Source: Halomonas sp. PR-M31 (lineage in GTDB: Bacteria; Pseudomonadota; Gammaproteobacteria; Pseudomonadales; Halomonadaceae). Taken from it: a stretch of 64,000 nucleotides of DNA. Under the pieces are notes generated by a model. The model worked only from the letters and a program-made list of their open reading frames with translations. It was not told the DNA's origin and did no database searches. A program made the translations under genes and the position numbers. The first letter of the stretch is position 1, and each line of letters starts with the position of its first letter. The DNA is taken from contig NZ_JIBT01000017.1 of assembly GCF_001039575.1 (NCBI RefSeq), positions 1-64,000 on the forward strand, given 5' to 3'. This document shows positions 19,864-30,073 of this stretch, piece after piece.

Positions 19864-21039
19864 ATGATCGATAGCGATCGACTCATCGCCGCTCAGCCTC
19901 AACAAGGCGAAGTCCGGGTAGACCATGCCATTCGGCCCAAACGCCTGGCGGATTATATCGGCCAGCCTCGGGTGCGCGAACAGCTCGATATCTTTATCAC
20001 GGCCGCTCGTGGTCGTGGCGACAGTCTCGATCATACCCTCGTGTTCGGCCCCCCCGGGCTAGGCAAGACGACCCTTGCCAATATCATCGCCGAGGAGATG
20101 GGAGTCGATATCAAATCGACCTCAGGCCCGGTGCTCGAACGGGCAGGTGATCTTGCGGCGATGCTGACCAATCTGCAGGCCGGCGACGTGCTCTTCATCG
20201 ACGAGATTCATCGTCTTCCCGCGGCGGTAGAAGAAGTGCTTTATCCCGCCATGGAAGATTTCCAGCTGGATATCGTCATCGGCGAAGGACCAGCGGCCCG
20301 CTCGATCAAACTCGATCTCCCGGAGTTCACTTTAGTGGGGGCTACGACTCGGGCCGGGCTTCTCACCTCTCCATTGCGAGATCGTTTTGGTATCGTCCAG
20401 CGGCTGGAGTTCTATGATATCGACGAGCTTACCGAGATCGTGGCGCGCTCGGCCCGTTTACTTGGTATCGAAGCCGAACCCGGCGGGGCCGCAGAGATTG
20501 CGCGACGCGCCCGGGGCACGCCGCGCATCGCCAATCGATTGCTACGCCGCGTGCGGGACTACGCGCAGGTACGCAGCGATGGGCGTCTGACCGCCCCCAT
20601 CGCAGATCTAGCGCTCAACATGCTGCATGTGGATAGCCACGGCCTCGATCACATGGACCGCCGCTTGCTGTTGACGATGATCGAAAAATTCGATGGTGGC
20701 CCCGTAGGAGTGGATTCTTTGGCGGCGGCCATTAGCGAAGAGCGCGATACCATCGAGGACGTGCTCGAACCCTATCTCATCCAGCAGGGGTTCATGTTGC
20801 GTACCGCTCGCGGACGCATGGTGACACGTCAAGCCTTCTTGCACTTCGGCATCCCTGTCACCGAAGCCACGCCCAACGCGATTCCAGATGCTGCCTCGGG
20901 CAGGGCGCTCGATGGTGGCCAAGGCTCGAGCAATGAGCCTTTTCAGTTTTCCGGTGCGAGTGTACATCGAGGATACCGATGCAGGCGGTATCGTCTATTA
21001 CGTGAATTATCTGAAGTACATGGAACGTGCTCGCAGTGA
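19864..21039 (+). CDS. ruvB: Holliday junction helicase RuvB, with an unusual C-terminal extension
   Basis: AAA+ motor for branch migration. Walker A is [11 protein letters not shown], Walker B is [10 protein letters not shown], sensor 1 is [10 protein letters not shown], and the arginine finger/winged-helix region ends with [15 protein letters not shown]. The frame gives 391 residues, about 45 more than normal, and the last 107 bases overlap ybgC in another frame. A TGA in the -1 frame at 20934-20936 would form an ATGA junction with the ybgC start, giving about 357 residues. Either this lineage has a long overlap or one base is missing in the last 60 codons. Confidence 0.93.
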   Translation: MIDSDRLIAAQPQQGEVRVDHAIRPKRLADYIGQPRVREQLDIFITAARGRGDSLDHTLVFGPPGLGKTTLANIIAEEMGVDIKSTSGPVLERAGDLAAMLTNLQAGDVLFIDEIHRLPAAVEEVLYPAMEDFQLDIVIGEGPAARSIKLDLPEFTLVGATTRAGLLTSPLRDRFGIVQRLEFYDIDELTEIVARSARLLGIEAEPGGAAEIARRARGTPRIANRLLRRVRDYAQVRSDGRLTAPIADLALNMLHVDSHGLDHMDRRLLLTMIEKFDGGPVGVDSLAAAISEERDTIEDVLEPYLIQQGFMLRTARGRMVTRQAFLHFGIPVTEATPNAIPDAASGRALDGGQGSSNEPFQFSGASVHRGYRCRRYRLLRELSEVHGTCSQ

Positions 21040-21328
21040 GTGGTTGAGACAACGTAATTTGACCCAGCAAGGCTTGTTCGACATGGGCATTCAACTGGTA
21101 GTGCATCGGCTGGAATGCCGTTATATCAGGCCCGCAAGGCTGGACGACGAGCTGGAGATCAGCGTAGAGGTCGTCGAGCATTCCGCTTGTCGTCTCAGCT
21201 TTCATCAACGAGTCACCGCTCGGGGGGAACCCTTGTGCGATGCAAACGTCGATATCGCTTGTGTGGAATCGACGCAGCTCAAACCCGTCCGTTGGCCATC
21301 GACTCTGGCCGCGATTCTACGTGAATAA
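20933..21328 (+). CDS. ybgC: Tol-Pal system acyl-CoA thioesterase YbgC
   Basis: Hot-dog-fold thioesterase of 131 residues. The active-site segment [20 protein letters not shown] contains the conserved aspartate. The ATG at 20933 gives the normal start [11 protein letters not shown]; the frame is open from 20888 inside ruvB. It leads the ybgC-tolQRAB-pal-cpoB run, as in most gammaproteobacteria, where the family is linked to phospholipid metabolism near the Tol complex. Confidence 0.93.
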   Translation: MSLFSFPVRVYIEDTDAGGIVYYVNYLKYMERARSEWLRQRNLTQQGLFDMGIQLVVHRLECRYIRPARLDDELEISVEVVEHSACRLSFHQRVTARGEPLCDANVDIACVESTQLKPVRWPSTLAAILRE

Positions 21329-21357
21329 ATCTATACCCTTAGTCAGTGAGAACAGCC

Positions 21358-22047
21358 GTGAACGATTCAATGTCCATTATCCATTTGATGATCAATGCGA
21401 GTCTGGTTGTCCAGCTTGTCATGCTGCTGCTTCTGGCCGCCTCGATTGCGTCCTGGATCGTCATTTTTCAGCGAGGCATGGTGTTGCATCGCGCCAAACA
21501 GGGGCATCGCGCCTTCGAAGATCGTTTCTGGTCCGGAATCGATCTCAATGAACTCTACCGAGAAGCACCCCCGGAGCAGGAATCCTTGGGCGCCGAACAC
21601 ATCTTTCGAGCTGGATTTCGTGAATTCAATCGCCTCTTGCCCAAGACAGGCAGTGCTCAAGCAGTGCTTGATGGTGTTCAGCGGGTCATGCGAGTGGCCT
21701 GGTCCCGAGAAGAGGAGCGGCTCAATCTGCATTTGACCTTTCTCGCCACGGTAGCCTCCGCCAGCCCCTACATCGGTCTGTTCGGAACGGTGTGGGGTAT
21801 CATGGGCTCATTCCAGAGTCTTTCCATGGCCCAGCAGGCCACGCTTTCCACCGTCGCCCCTTGGATTGCAGAGGCGCTGATCGCTACGGCCATGGGCCTC
21901 TTCGCGGCCATTCCCGCCGTCATTTTCTATAACCGTCTCTCTGCTCAGTCCAATCGTCTGCTAGGACAGTACGAAGACTTCGCTGAAGAGTTTCATTCCA
22001 TCCTGCATCGCAACCTGCAGGGACGCGGTGAGCGCGAAGCGGCCTGA
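21358..22047 (+). CDS. tolQ: Tol-Pal proton-channel subunit TolQ
   Basis: Inner-membrane subunit of the TolQR proton channel that powers outer-membrane constriction at division, 229 residues. The first membrane segment follows NASLVVQLVMLLLLAASIAS; the paired channel helices include TVASASPYIGLFGTVWGIMG and TVAPWIAEALIATAMGLFAA. Start candidates are GTG 21346, GTG 21358 and ATG 21370; AGTGAG at 21344-21349 favours 21358. Confidence 0.93.
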   Translation: MNDSMSIIHLMINASLVVQLVMLLLLAASIASWIVIFQRGMVLHRAKQGHRAFEDRFWSGIDLNELYREAPPEQESLGAEHIFRAGFREFNRLLPKTGSAQAVLDGVQRVMRVAWSREEERLNLHLTFLATVASASPYIGLFGTVWGIMGSFQSLSMAQQATLSTVAPWIAEALIATAMGLFAAIPAVIFYNRLSAQSNRLLGQYEDFAEEFHSILHRNLQGRGEREAA

Positions 22048-22083
22048 GAACGAACTTAGAGATCATTGGGAGAGAACCAGACC

Positions 22084-22524
22084 ATGCATGGTCCATTCAA
22101 TCGCGGCTCGAACCGCAAGCCCATGGGCGAGATCAATGTGGTGCCGTTCATCGACGTGATGCTGGTACTGCTGGTGATCTTCATGATCACCGCACCCATG
22201 CTGACCCAGGGCGTACAGGTCGATCTACCGGAAGTGACATCGGAGCCTATCGAGGCGACAGAAGATCACGAACCCATCATCGTGTCAGTCGACAAGGAAG
22301 GGCAGTACTTCATCTCACTGGGGGATGAGGAAACGGCGGTCTCACTGGATGACATCAGTAACAAGGTCATCGCCATTCTTGGTCGCCGTCCGGAAACACC
22401 GGTGCTCGTCCGTGGCGATCGTAATGTTGCCTATGGCCAGGTCGTGACATTGATGGGTACCTTGCAGACCGCTGGAGTGCCAAACGTCGGTCTTATTTCC
22501 GATCCGCCTCCAGGCGACAGTTGA
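22084..22524 (+). CDS. tolR: Tol-Pal proton-channel subunit TolR
   Basis: Partner of TolQ, 146 residues from the ATG at 22084 after GGGAGA; an in-frame TTG at 22066 is less likely. The single membrane helix [20 protein letters not shown] carries the proton-relay aspartate in FIDVML. The periplasmic domain follows with [21 protein letters not shown]. Confidence 0.95.
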   Translation: MHGPFNRGSNRKPMGEINVVPFIDVMLVLLVIFMITAPMLTQGVQVDLPEVTSEPIEATEDHEPIIVSVDKEGQYFISLGDEETAVSLDDISNKVIAILGRRPETPVLVRGDRNVAYGQVVTLMGTLQTAGVPNVGLISDPPPGDS

Positions 22525-22533
22525 GGACGCGGA

Positions 22534-23661
22534 ATGGCAAGACATGAAAAACGAGTAGGCTATGGAGTGCCCACACTGCTGGCTATCGGCGTACACGTCA
22601 CGGTGCTGTTGATTGCTGCCATGCGCTGGCCCGCAGGCGAGCCTGAAGAGAGTAGTACGTCCATCGTTCAAGCGACCTTGGTCAGCACAGAAACCACTAC
22701 CGATCAGGCACAGCGCGCAGAAGATGCGCGAGTAGCCGCCCAGCAAGCCCAGCAAGCCGAGCAGGCTGAACAGCAGCAGGCGGCTCAGGAACAAGCCGAA
22801 GCGGCGCAGCAGCAGGCTGCCGAAGAGCAGGCAGCGCAAGAACAAGCCGAGGCCCAAGCTGCCCGGGAAGCCGAGCAACAAGCAAAGGAAGAGGCACGTC
22901 AACAGGCCGAAGCCGAGGCTCAGCGCCGAGCACAGCAAGCCGAGCAAGAAGCTCAACAACGTGAACAGCAGCGCCAGAAGCAGATTCAACTGGAAGCTGA
23001 ACGCAAGAAAGCGGAAGAAGCCAAGAAACAAGCCGAAGCAGAACGCAAGAAGGCTGAAGAAGCCAGAAAACAAGCCGCTGCGGAGGCCGAGCGCAAGAAG
23101 GCCGAAGAAGCCAAGAAGCAAGCTGCTGCCGAAGCCGAGCGCAAGAAGGCCGAAGAAGCCAAGAAGCAAGCTGCTGCCGAAGCCGAACGCAAGAAAGCGG
23201 AAGAAGCCAAGAAGCAAGCTGCTGCAGAGGCCGAACGCAAAAAAGCCGAAGAAGCCAGACGCAAAGCAGAGGAAGCCGCCGCTGCCGCAAAACGTGCCGC
23301 TCAGTCGTCTCTTGAGAGCATGATTGCTGGAGAAGCAGAATCCATTGCCAACGCCAAACAGGCCGAGCAAGCCGCCAATGGCTTCGAGAGTCTGGTGAGA
23401 GCCGCTATCGAGCAAGCTTGGATATTACCCCCGACCAGCGGCGGCGAGTTGCAGGCTACCGTACGCATTCAACTATTGCCTACTGGAGAGCTTGCCAGCG
23501 CTACAATCAATAAGAGTAGCGGGAACTCCGCCTTTGACCGTTCGGTTCTACAGGCGGTAGAGCGCGCGGCGCCGTTTCGCGAGATGCGCGATCTACCTGG
23601 TGCTGCTCAACGACAATTTCGTCAATTCAATTTGAACTTCAATCCTAAGGATGCCCGTTGA
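22534..23661 (+). CDS. tolA: Tol-Pal periplasm-spanning protein TolA
   Basis: Anchored in the inner membrane by one N-terminal helix (about residues 10-28) and reaching across the periplasm to TolB and Pal, 375 residues. Residues about 55-265 form a long alanine/glutamate/lysine/glutamine helix, including about five near-identical 16-residue units [16 protein letters not shown]. The C-terminal domain (about 285-375) has the TonB/TolA-like [17 protein letters not shown]. The stop overlaps the tolB ATG by one base. Large reverse-strand frames here are mirrors of the repeat. Confidence 0.95.
   Translation: MARHEKRVGYGVPTLLAIGVHVTVLLIAAMRWPAGEPEESSTSIVQATLVSTETTTDQAQRAEDARVAAQQAQQAEQAEQQQAAQEQAEAAQQQAAEEQAAQEQAEAQAAREAEQQAKEEARQQAEAEAQRRAQQAEQEAQQREQQRQKQIQLEAERKKAEEAKKQAEAERKKAEEARKQAAAEAERKKAEEAKKQAAAEAERKKAEEAKKQAAAEAERKKAEEAKKQAAAEAERKKAEEARRKAEEAAAAAKRAAQSSLESMIAGEAESIANAKQAEQAANGFESLVRAAIEQAWILPPTSGGELQATVRIQLLPTGELASATINKSSGNSAFDRSVLQAVERAAPFREMRDLPGAAQRQFRQFNLNFNPKDAR
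23020..23270 (+). repeat. 48-base in-frame tandem repeat in tolA
   Basis: About five direct copies of a 48-base unit encoding [16 protein letters not shown]. The middle copies are nearly identical at the DNA level. Copy number is expected to vary between strains and could collapse in assembly. Confidence 0.85.
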
Positions 23662-24950
23662 TGAAACCCGTGTTTGCCATGCTGACGGTCTTGCTGCTGA
23701 TGGTCAGCACCCTTGCCAAGGCCGATCTTACGATCGAAATTACTCAGGGCAGCGATCGCGCCGTACCTATTGCAGTCGTCCCCTTTGCCCAGCAGGGGCA
23801 GGCTAATCTGCCGGAAAATATTGCTGAAATCGTGCGCAACGATTTAGCCCATAGCGGTCAATTTTCTCCTCTTGCAAACAACGCCTTGATTGCTACACCC
23901 AGCAGTAGCGAGCAGGTCAATTATCGTGATTGGCGCGCCGTGGATAGCAACTACCTGGTGGTGGGTCAGGTCACCCCGGAAGGCAACAGCTATCGCATTC
24001 AGTTCGAGTTGTTGGATATCTATGGTGAACGCCGCATGCTGGGTGAAGTGGTGACCGTCGGGCAGAACCAACTGCGTTCCGCCGCGCATTACATCAGCGA
24101 TCAGGTCTTCGAGGCCGTGACCGACATTCGCGGTGCTTTCTCCACTAAAATTGCCTATGTCACCGCTGAAGGCTCAGCCGAAAATCGGCGTTATGGTTTG
24201 CACATTGCCGACGCGGATGGGCATAACAGTCAGCAGATTCTGACCTCCGATGAGCCCATCATGTCACCTGCCTGGTCGCCGGATGGCAACAAGCTTGCTT
24301 ATACCTCCTTCGAAACGGGTCGACCTGCCATATACGTTCAAAACCTGTCCAATAGTCAGCGTGTTCAGGTGACGTCTTTTGAAGGAATCAACGGTGCTGC
24401 GACCTGGTCGCCGGATGGACGCAAACTGGCCATGTCGCTTTCAAAGGATGGTCAGCCCGAAATTTACACCATGGATATTGCCGCAGGTAATTTTCAGCGT
24501 TTGACCAACAATTCAGCCATCGATACCGAGCCGGACTGGTCACCGGATGGTGAGAGTCTTCTATTCACTTCCGATCGTAGTGGCGGTCCTCAGCTGTATC
24601 GCTATGACCTTTCCAGTGGAGAAGCAAAAAGAGTCACTTTCACCGGTAATTACAACTCAAGAGGGCGCTTCTCTCCCATCGGCGAGAACATCTTCATGAT
24701 TCACCGTGCAAGCGACGGTTATCATGTTGCAAAGAAAGATATGAAGACTGATCGTCTGACCGTATTGACCGACACTCGTTGGGATGAGTCGCCTAGTGTT
24801 GCGCCGAACGGGAGCATGATAATCTTCGCTACCCAGGAAGGTAATCGAGGTGTTCTGGGTGTGGTATCAGCGGATGGTAAAGCGTCTTATCGTTTGCCTT
24901 CTGCTCAAGGCGATGTGCGCGAACCTGCCTGGTCGCCATTTCTCAATTAA
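23661..24950 (+). CDS. tolB: Tol-Pal periplasmic beta-propeller protein TolB
   Basis: Secreted protein of 429 residues that links TolA with Pal. A signal peptide ends near [11 protein letters not shown] (residue 22). The N-terminal TolB domain is followed by a six-bladed propeller seen as repeated [27 protein letters not shown] and [13 protein letters not shown] motifs. The ATG at 23661 overlaps the tolA TGA. Confidence 0.96.
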   Translation: MKPVFAMLTVLLLMVSTLAKADLTIEITQGSDRAVPIAVVPFAQQGQANLPENIAEIVRNDLAHSGQFSPLANNALIATPSSSEQVNYRDWRAVDSNYLVVGQVTPEGNSYRIQFELLDIYGERRMLGEVVTVGQNQLRSAAHYISDQVFEAVTDIRGAFSTKIAYVTAEGSAENRRYGLHIADADGHNSQQILTSDEPIMSPAWSPDGNKLAYTSFETGRPAIYVQNLSNSQRVQVTSFEGINGAATWSPDGRKLAMSLSKDGQPEIYTMDIAAGNFQRLTNNSAIDTEPDWSPDGESLLFTSDRSGGPQLYRYDLSSGEAKRVTFTGNYNSRGRFSPIGENIFMIHRASDGYHVAKKDMKTDRLTVLTDTRWDESPSVAPNGSMIIFATQEGNRGVLGVVSADGKASYRLPSAQGDVREPAWSPFLN

Positions 24951-24989
24951 AAAAATCGCGTCATACTGATTTCGAGCAAGGAGTTAATA

Positions 24990-25550
24990 ATGCAACTCAA
25001 CAACTACGTAAAAAGCCTGATCGTTGTCGTGGCACTCGCATTCGTGGCGGGCTGTTCCAGCACCGGTGGCACCCAGGATGGCAGCATGGATGGCAGCGCC
25101 GGGGGTGCTGGAGGGCAGGGAGCAACCATGGGCCAGACCAATGGCACTGGCATGGGGCAAGGCCAGGGCATGCAGGGACAAGGTATGCAGGGCCAAGGTC
25201 AAGGACAGGGGCAGGGACGAGCCCCCCAGCAGCGCACCATCTATTTCGACTATGATAAAGAAACTATCCGTCCCGAGTTCGAGTCTACATTGAATGCAAA
25301 CGCCCAGTACCTACGCTCAAACCCGAATGCCAGGGTAGTGTTGCAAGGCCATGGTGACGAGCGCGGCACACGGGAATACAACCTGGGATTGGGTGAGCGA
25401 CGCGCAAAAGCCGTAGAGCGTTATCTTGCGGTGCAAGGCGTTGCCGATTCTCAAATTGAAATCGTCAGCTACGGCGAAGAACGTCCCGCAGTCGATGGTC
25501 ATTCCGAAGACGCCTACGCGCAAAATCGCCGTGTAGTCTTCGATTACTAA
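24990..25550 (+). CDS. pal: Peptidoglycan-associated lipoprotein Pal, with a Gly/Gln-rich linker
   Basis: Outer-membrane lipoprotein of 186 residues binding peptidoglycan and TolB. The lipobox is AFVAGC (cysteine near residue 22). The C-terminal OmpA-like domain has TIYFDYDKETIRPEFE, HGDERGTREYNLGLGERRA and the final QNRRVVFDY. Between them lies an unusually long Gly/Gln/Met linker (about residues 37-78), with repeated GQGMQGQ units, absent from E. coli Pal as I recall it. AAGGAG precedes the ATG. Confidence 0.95.
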   Translation: MQLNNYVKSLIVVVALAFVAGCSSTGGTQDGSMDGSAGGAGGQGATMGQTNGTGMGQGQGMQGQGMQGQGQGQGQGRAPQQRTIYFDYDKETIRPEFESTLNANAQYLRSNPNARVVLQGHGDERGTREYNLGLGERRAKAVERYLAVQGVADSQIEIVSYGEERPAVDGHSEDAYAQNRRVVFDY

Positions 25551-25571
25551 GCTGTTGCTACGGAGTCAATC

Positions 25572-26333
25572 ATGAAACACGGTCTGAAAAGGCTGTGCGG
25601 CGCGGGAGCATTATTGCTCCCGCTGTCCGTAGGGGCCGCTCCAACGGTGCAAGATCTGTCATCAGGATCAAGCAATTTCTATCAGAACACCCAAGCTAAA
25701 GGGGCTACCGCCGGCGCCAACCTGAGAATACTCAATCAACTTCAGGAGAACGAGCGTCAGATACAAGAGCTGCGTGGCCAGATCGAAGAATTACGCTATC
25801 AACTCGAGCAGCAAAAACAGCTTTCTCAAGAGCGTTATCTCGATCTAGAGCAACGTACGGCGCAAGGCAACAGTCAAGCACCTCAAACGCCCGAAGCCGC
25901 TCCGCAGTCGTCGACTAACGCGGCAACTGACAATACCTCTGGTAATAATAGCCAGGGCAACGGGCAGCAAGCCTACCAGGCAGCGTTTCAGAAAGTGCAG
26001 GCGCGAAATTTCGATGCTGCCGTCGAGGATTTCGAAGCCTTCGTCAATGAGTATCCAGATTCGCCGCTACGCGCCAATGCCTATTATTGGCTGGGCGAAC
26101 TCTACTCCAGTCGCTCCGAGCTCGAACCCGCCTCTCAGGCGTTCAATCGCGTCGTCGAGGACTATCCTCAGAGCAACAAGATGCCGGATGCTCTGTATAA
26201 ACTGGGTCTGCTCAAGGCGCGTCAGGGCCAGCCAGATGAAAGCAAGAAGCTGCTTGATCGCGTGCGCCAGGAGTTCCCGCAAAGCAATGCTGCCAGCATG
26301 GCCGCGGACTTCATGAATCAATCGGGGCTCTAG
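25572..26333 (+). CDS. cpoB: Tol-Pal cell-division coordinator CpoB (YbgF)
   Basis: Periplasmic protein of 253 residues that coordinates peptidoglycan synthesis with Tol-driven constriction. A signal peptide ends at LSVGAAP (about residue 23). A trimerising coiled coil lies at residues 54-100 (NQLQENERQIQELRGQIEEL), a polar linker follows, then TPR repeats such as AYYWLGELYSSRSELEPASQ and ALYKLGLLKARQGQPDESKK. It closes the tol-pal run. Confidence 0.94.
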   Translation: MKHGLKRLCGAGALLLPLSVGAAPTVQDLSSGSSNFYQNTQAKGATAGANLRILNQLQENERQIQELRGQIEELRYQLEQQKQLSQERYLDLEQRTAQGNSQAPQTPEAAPQSSTNAATDNTSGNNSQGNGQQAYQAAFQKVQARNFDAAVEDFEAFVNEYPDSPLRANAYYWLGELYSSRSELEPASQAFNRVVEDYPQSNKMPDALYKLGLLKARQGQPDESKKLLDRVRQEFPQSNAASMAADFMNQSGL

Positions 26334-26391
26334 GCTAATTAATCGAACATTGCGCGCGGTGGGAACTCAGAAGGTGAACCAAGGAGTCGTG

Positions 26392-27152
26392 ATGATGAAC
26401 AAGACGGATTATCAGGCGCCTGCCAATCTGCTAAGCGATAAAATCATTCTGGTGACAGGTGCCGGTGACGGCATTGGGCGCGCGGCGGCGCTGACTTATG
26501 CACGTCACGGTGCAACGGTAATCCTGCTTGGGCGCACCATTGCCAAACTCGAAAAGGTATATGACGAAATCGAGCAGCAGGGTAGCCCCAACCGGCAATC
26601 TTTCCGCTGAATTTTGAAGGGGCGACACTCAAGGATTACCGGGACATGGCCGAAACGCTTGATCAGGAATTCGGTCGGCTCGACGGCATCCTGCACAATG
26701 CAGGATTACTTGGGCGTATCACACCCTTTGAGAACTATAATCCCGAGCTGTGGGAACAGGTGATGCAGGTCAATATCAACGGGCCGATCTGGATGACCCA
26801 GGCGTTGTTGCCACTGCTCAAGGCATCTAAGGATGCCTCGGTGATCTTTACCTCTTCGAGCGTCGGTCGCAAAGGTCGTGCCTATTGGGGGGCCTATTCC
26901 GTTTCTAAATTCGCCACGGAAGGGTTCGTGGAAGTGTTGGCGGATGAGCTCGACAATCTGACTTCCATTCGGGTCAATAGCCTCAATCCCGGCGCCACCC
27001 GTACTCAAATGCGCAAAACGGCATTTCCTGCGGAAGACCCTGATGTTTTGCGCACCCCAGAGGACATTATGCCTACCTATTTGTGGCTGATGGGGCCGGA
27101 TAGCCGCGGGCATAGCGGCGAACGTTTCGATGCCCAACCGTCCAAGAAGTGA
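26392..27152 (+). pseudogene. yciK: YciK-type short-chain dehydrogenase, frameshifted
   Basis: SDR-family oxidoreductase of unknown substrate. The first part has the Rossmann motif ILVTGAGDGIGRAAALTYAR and stops at 26610. The second begins PAIFPLNFEGATLKDYRDMA in the next frame and has the NAG motif HNAGLLG, the catalytic YSVSK (AYWGAYSVSKFATEG) and NPGATRTQMR. Adding one C in the AACCGG at about 26592 joins the halves as S-P-N-P-A-I-F. The start is at or near ATG 26392. Everything else looks functional, so a consensus error is likely. The Pseudomonas neighbourhood of mupP and ubiG also contains yciK. Confidence 0.87.
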
Positions 27153-27165
27153 TCAAGTAATCAAG

Positions 27166-27196
27166 AAAAAACGCCTCCCACTGGAGGCGTTTTTTT
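27166..27196. terminator. Bidirectional terminator between yciK and mupP
   Basis: AACGCCTCC and GGAGGCGTT arms with a 4-base loop (27179-27182) are flanked by an A-run on the left and a T-run on the right. This serves both convergent genes. Confidence 0.92.
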
Positions 27197-27211
27197 GAAG
27201 GATGCAATCTG

Positions 27212-27892
27212 CTACCGAGTCTCAGCTTCCAATAAAGCAGCTACCAGATCGCTTGGTTTTTCAAACCATTGATCCGCGTTCCAGCTTTGCCGATCTTCGT
27301 TCTCGTCGATGTAGCCATAGCCCACGGCGATTGCGCGCATCCCCGCAGCACGCGCTGCCTGCATGTCGCGAATGTGATCGCCAATGTACCAGCACTCTTT
27401 TACCGCGACATCTAGGCACCGAGCCGCTTCCCAAAGTGGCTCCGGGTCCGGCTTGCGAACTGGCAGATCGTCCGCACAAAGCAATACGCTGGGATGCAGA
27501 TCAAGGGCATCAATCAGCGGTGCGGCGTAGGCTCGCGGCTTGTTGGTGACGATACCCCAGCTCCGGGGCGGTTTGGCCCAGCACTCCAGTAAACGCTCCA
27601 ATCCTTCGAACACCCGGCTCTCTATCGCGACACCTTGACCATAGGCCTCCAGGAGATAAGTGCGTGCGGCAGCATGGTCCGGATGATCCTGTTCCAGTCC
27701 TAGCGCGAGGGTAACTAAGGCACTACCGCCGTTCGAGACCTCAGGTCGAATCATTTCGAAAGGCAGTGCCTCAAGCCCATGATGATCGCGCAAGGCGTTG
27801 GTTGCCCGGGCCAGGTCCGGCGCGGTATCGATCAAGGTGCCATCGAGATCGAATAGCAACGCCTGAGGACTGGCCAAGAAAAGGGCCGTCAC
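27212..27892 (-). CDS. mupP: N-acetylmuramic acid 6-phosphate phosphatase MupP (HAD family)
   Basis: HAD phosphatase of 226 residues, commonly misnamed phosphoglycolate phosphatase. HAD motif I is [20 protein letters not shown], motif II is [12 protein letters not shown], and motif III/IV is [19 protein letters not shown]. The order yciK-mupP-ubiG-mtaD-mtnA matches Pseudomonas, where the gene in this position was shown to dephosphorylate MurNAc-6-P in peptidoglycan recycling (from memory). The substrate assignment rests on this synteny. The start overlaps the ubiG stop. Confidence 0.8.
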   Translation of the reverse strand: MTALFLASPQALLFDLDGTLIDTAPDLARATNALRDHHGLEALPFEMIRPEVSNGGSALVTLALGLEQDHPDHAAARTYLLEAYGQGVAIESRVFEGLERLLECWAKPPRSWGIVTNKPRAYAAPLIDALDLHPSVLLCADDLPVRKPDPEPLWEAARCLDVAVKECWYIGDHIRDMQAARAAGMRAIAVGYGYIDENEDRQSWNADQWFEKPSDLVAALLEAETR

Positions 27893-28626
27893 AGCGCCTC
27901 CAGAGAGCAGTGCATCATATAATTGACGCTGACGTCGCGAACATTCAGACGATAATGGTGCGTCACAGGGTTATAGGTCAGCCCGGTCTGCTCGCGAACC
28001 CGCAAGCCGGTAGCACGACACCAGCTGGAAAGCTCCGAAGGGCGAATGAACTTGCGATATTCGTGGGTGCCCTTGGGCAGCAGTCCCAGAAAGTATTCAG
28101 CACCCAAGATCGCAAACGCATAGGCCTTGGGATTGCGATTGATGGTCGAGAAAAAAACATGACCGCCAGGTTTTACCAGAGTGGCGCAGGCGCGCACGAC
28201 TGCGGCGGGGTCCGGTACATGCTCAAGCATTTCAAGACATGTCACCACGTCGAATTCACCTGCACGCGCATCAGCCATCTCTTCAGCACTTGCCTGACGA
28301 TACTCCACGTTGGCTCCGGTCTCTTCTTGATGCAATCTAGCTGCGGCAAGAGGCGCCTCACTCATATCGATACCGGTGACCTTGGCTCCTCGGTGCGCCA
28401 TGGCTTCGCTCAGTATGCCGCCACCGCAGCCCACGTCGATCACCTGTTTGCCTGCCAGACCGGCGCGGCCATCGATGAAATCGAGTCTCAGTGGATTGAT
28501 GTCGTGCAAGGGCTTGGAATCACCGTCCCGATCCCACCAGCTGCTGCCCAAGGCATCGAACTTGGCAATTTCGGACTGATCCACATTGCCGCGATGGTTT
28601 TCGTTTGTATGTTGCGCTGAACTCAT
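27889..28626 (-). CDS. ubiG: Ubiquinone biosynthesis O-methyltransferase UbiG
   Basis: SAM-dependent methyltransferase carrying out both O-methylations in ubiquinone synthesis, 245 residues. The SAM-binding motif is [19 protein letters not shown], followed by [14 protein letters not shown] and [17 protein letters not shown]. The frame is open to 28737, but the ATG at 28626 gives the family start with [19 protein letters not shown] soon after. It overlaps mupP by four bases. Confidence 0.94.
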   Translation of the reverse strand: MSSAQHTNENHRGNVDQSEIAKFDALGSSWWDRDGDSKPLHDINPLRLDFIDGRAGLAGKQVIDVGCGGGILSEAMAHRGAKVTGIDMSEAPLAAARLHQEETGANVEYRQASAEEMADARAGEFDVVTCLEMLEHVPDPAAVVRACATLVKPGGHVFFSTINRNPKAYAFAILGAEYFLGLLPKGTHEYRKFIRPSELSSWCRATGLRVREQTGLTYNPVTHHYRLNVRDVSVNYMMHCSLEAL

Positions 28627-29974
28627 GACGCCTCTCCTGGTTGGCTGATACCCGCCATGGCCCGTTGATGTTCGGTGACCATGGAGATGAGTTGATTCAG
28701 ATCGATATCCATTAGTTCGCCCTCGTTGACCCGGCACTTACCGTCAACCCAGACATGACTCACTTGACGACTGTTCATGGCATACACGATGGCGGAGGCA
28801 GGATTATGGACCGGGAGCGTATTGATGGCCTGTAGATTCACGGCGATGAGATCCGCGGCAAAACCTTGGCTGAGTTGGCCGATGCGCTCGCCCAGACCCA
28901 GTGCTCGCGCCCCGTTTCGGGTAGCCATGGCCAGGGCCGCCATGGCGGGCAGGGCGGCAGCGTTACCACTTACCCCTTTGGCCAGTAACGCAGCGCTCTT
29001 GAGCTCGTCGAACATATCCAGATCGTTGTTGCTGGCAGCGCCATCGGTACCCAGCGCCACATTGACGCCGGCCTCTTGCAATCGTGCCACCGGACAGAAC
29101 CCGCTGGCCAGCTTCAGATTGGATTGGGGGCAATGAATCACCTGGGTGCCGCTGTCCTGCAGGATGGCCAGATCGTCATCATCGATCTGGGTCATGTGAA
29201 CCGCCTGAAAATGAGGCCCCAGTAGTCCTGATTCCAACAGTCGTCGCAGCGGGCGTTTGCCATATTGCTCCAGACTCTGTTCGACTTCATCCGCCGTTTC
29301 ATGCACATGCATCTGTATGGATAGGCCTAGTCGTTTTTGCGCCTCACTCAATCGCGTCAGACTGTCGTCGCTTACGGTGTAGGGTGCATGGGGGCCGAAG
29401 GCCAGTGTGATGGTCGGATGATGGCGATAACGCTCGTAGAGTGCTTGGGTAAGCTCGAGGCCATCACTGAAGTTCGCGGCCCAAGGGGTGGGGAAATCGA
29501 TCAGCGGCGTACAAAGCTGCGCTCGCATGATGCCTTGCTCGAGCACGTCGCCTACCGCCTCCGGCGCCAGATACATGTCTGCAAAGGTAGTGGTGCCAGA
29601 GCGCAGCATCTCCGCCATCGCCAGGCGCGTACCATCCGCCACGAATGCCGGGGAGACATGTTTCGCCTCCGCAGGCCATATGTGCTCGTTGAGCCAGATC
29701 ATCAGGGGCAGGTCGTCCGCATAGCCCCGCATCAGACTCATACCGGCGTGGTTGTGAGCATTTATCAGCCTGGCAACAGGGCATGATGATCAAGGCACAG
29801 CCTACGTTTGGCAGTGACATGCTTGCGTGCTTCGTCAATCGGCCAAGGGCCCTTTAGACAGCCATCTTTTATAGCAATGGCGTATCGTTCGAGCACCGGT
29901 AGCCCCTCACTCATCGGTAGAATCCAGCGGGCCTCGATCAGTAACTCGACTTCCTGGGTCGCGGTGGATGGCAT
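28623..29974 (-). pseudogene. mtaD: TRZ/ATZ-family amidohydrolase (MTA/SAH deaminase-like, MtaD), frameshifted
   Basis: Predicted 5'-methylthioadenosine/S-adenosylhomocysteine deaminase. The N-terminal part (VELLIEARWILPMSEGLPVL to DHHALLPG) is in one frame; the metal-binding LINAHNHAGMSLMRGYADDL and all later motifs (MHVHETADEVE, IHCPQSNLKLASG, LGTDGAASNNDLDMFDEL) are in another. One base is missing near 29768-29770; GGG for GG on the coding strand restores LLPG-LINAHNHAGM. The ATG at 29974 has a strong AAGGAGG. The gene is divergent from mtnA, with which it would form an MTA-to-methylthioribulose-1-P route. Confidence 0.87.
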
Positions 29975-30073
29975 TACCAACCTCCTTCGGTATCATGCGG
30001 GGCATTCTACTATTTCTTGCCGTCCTTTGCGGGGGTTACCACTCGATATCCTTTTATACGTTCGGAGGCGCGA

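Noticed and set aside
22342-23415. Long reverse-strand frame with Leu/Phe/Gly repeats
   Set aside because: It is the mirror of the tolR end and tolA repeat; composition is an artefact of the [12 protein letters not shown] codons.
27766-28620. 284-codon forward frame
   Set aside because: Antisense to mupP and ubiG, both with clear motifs.
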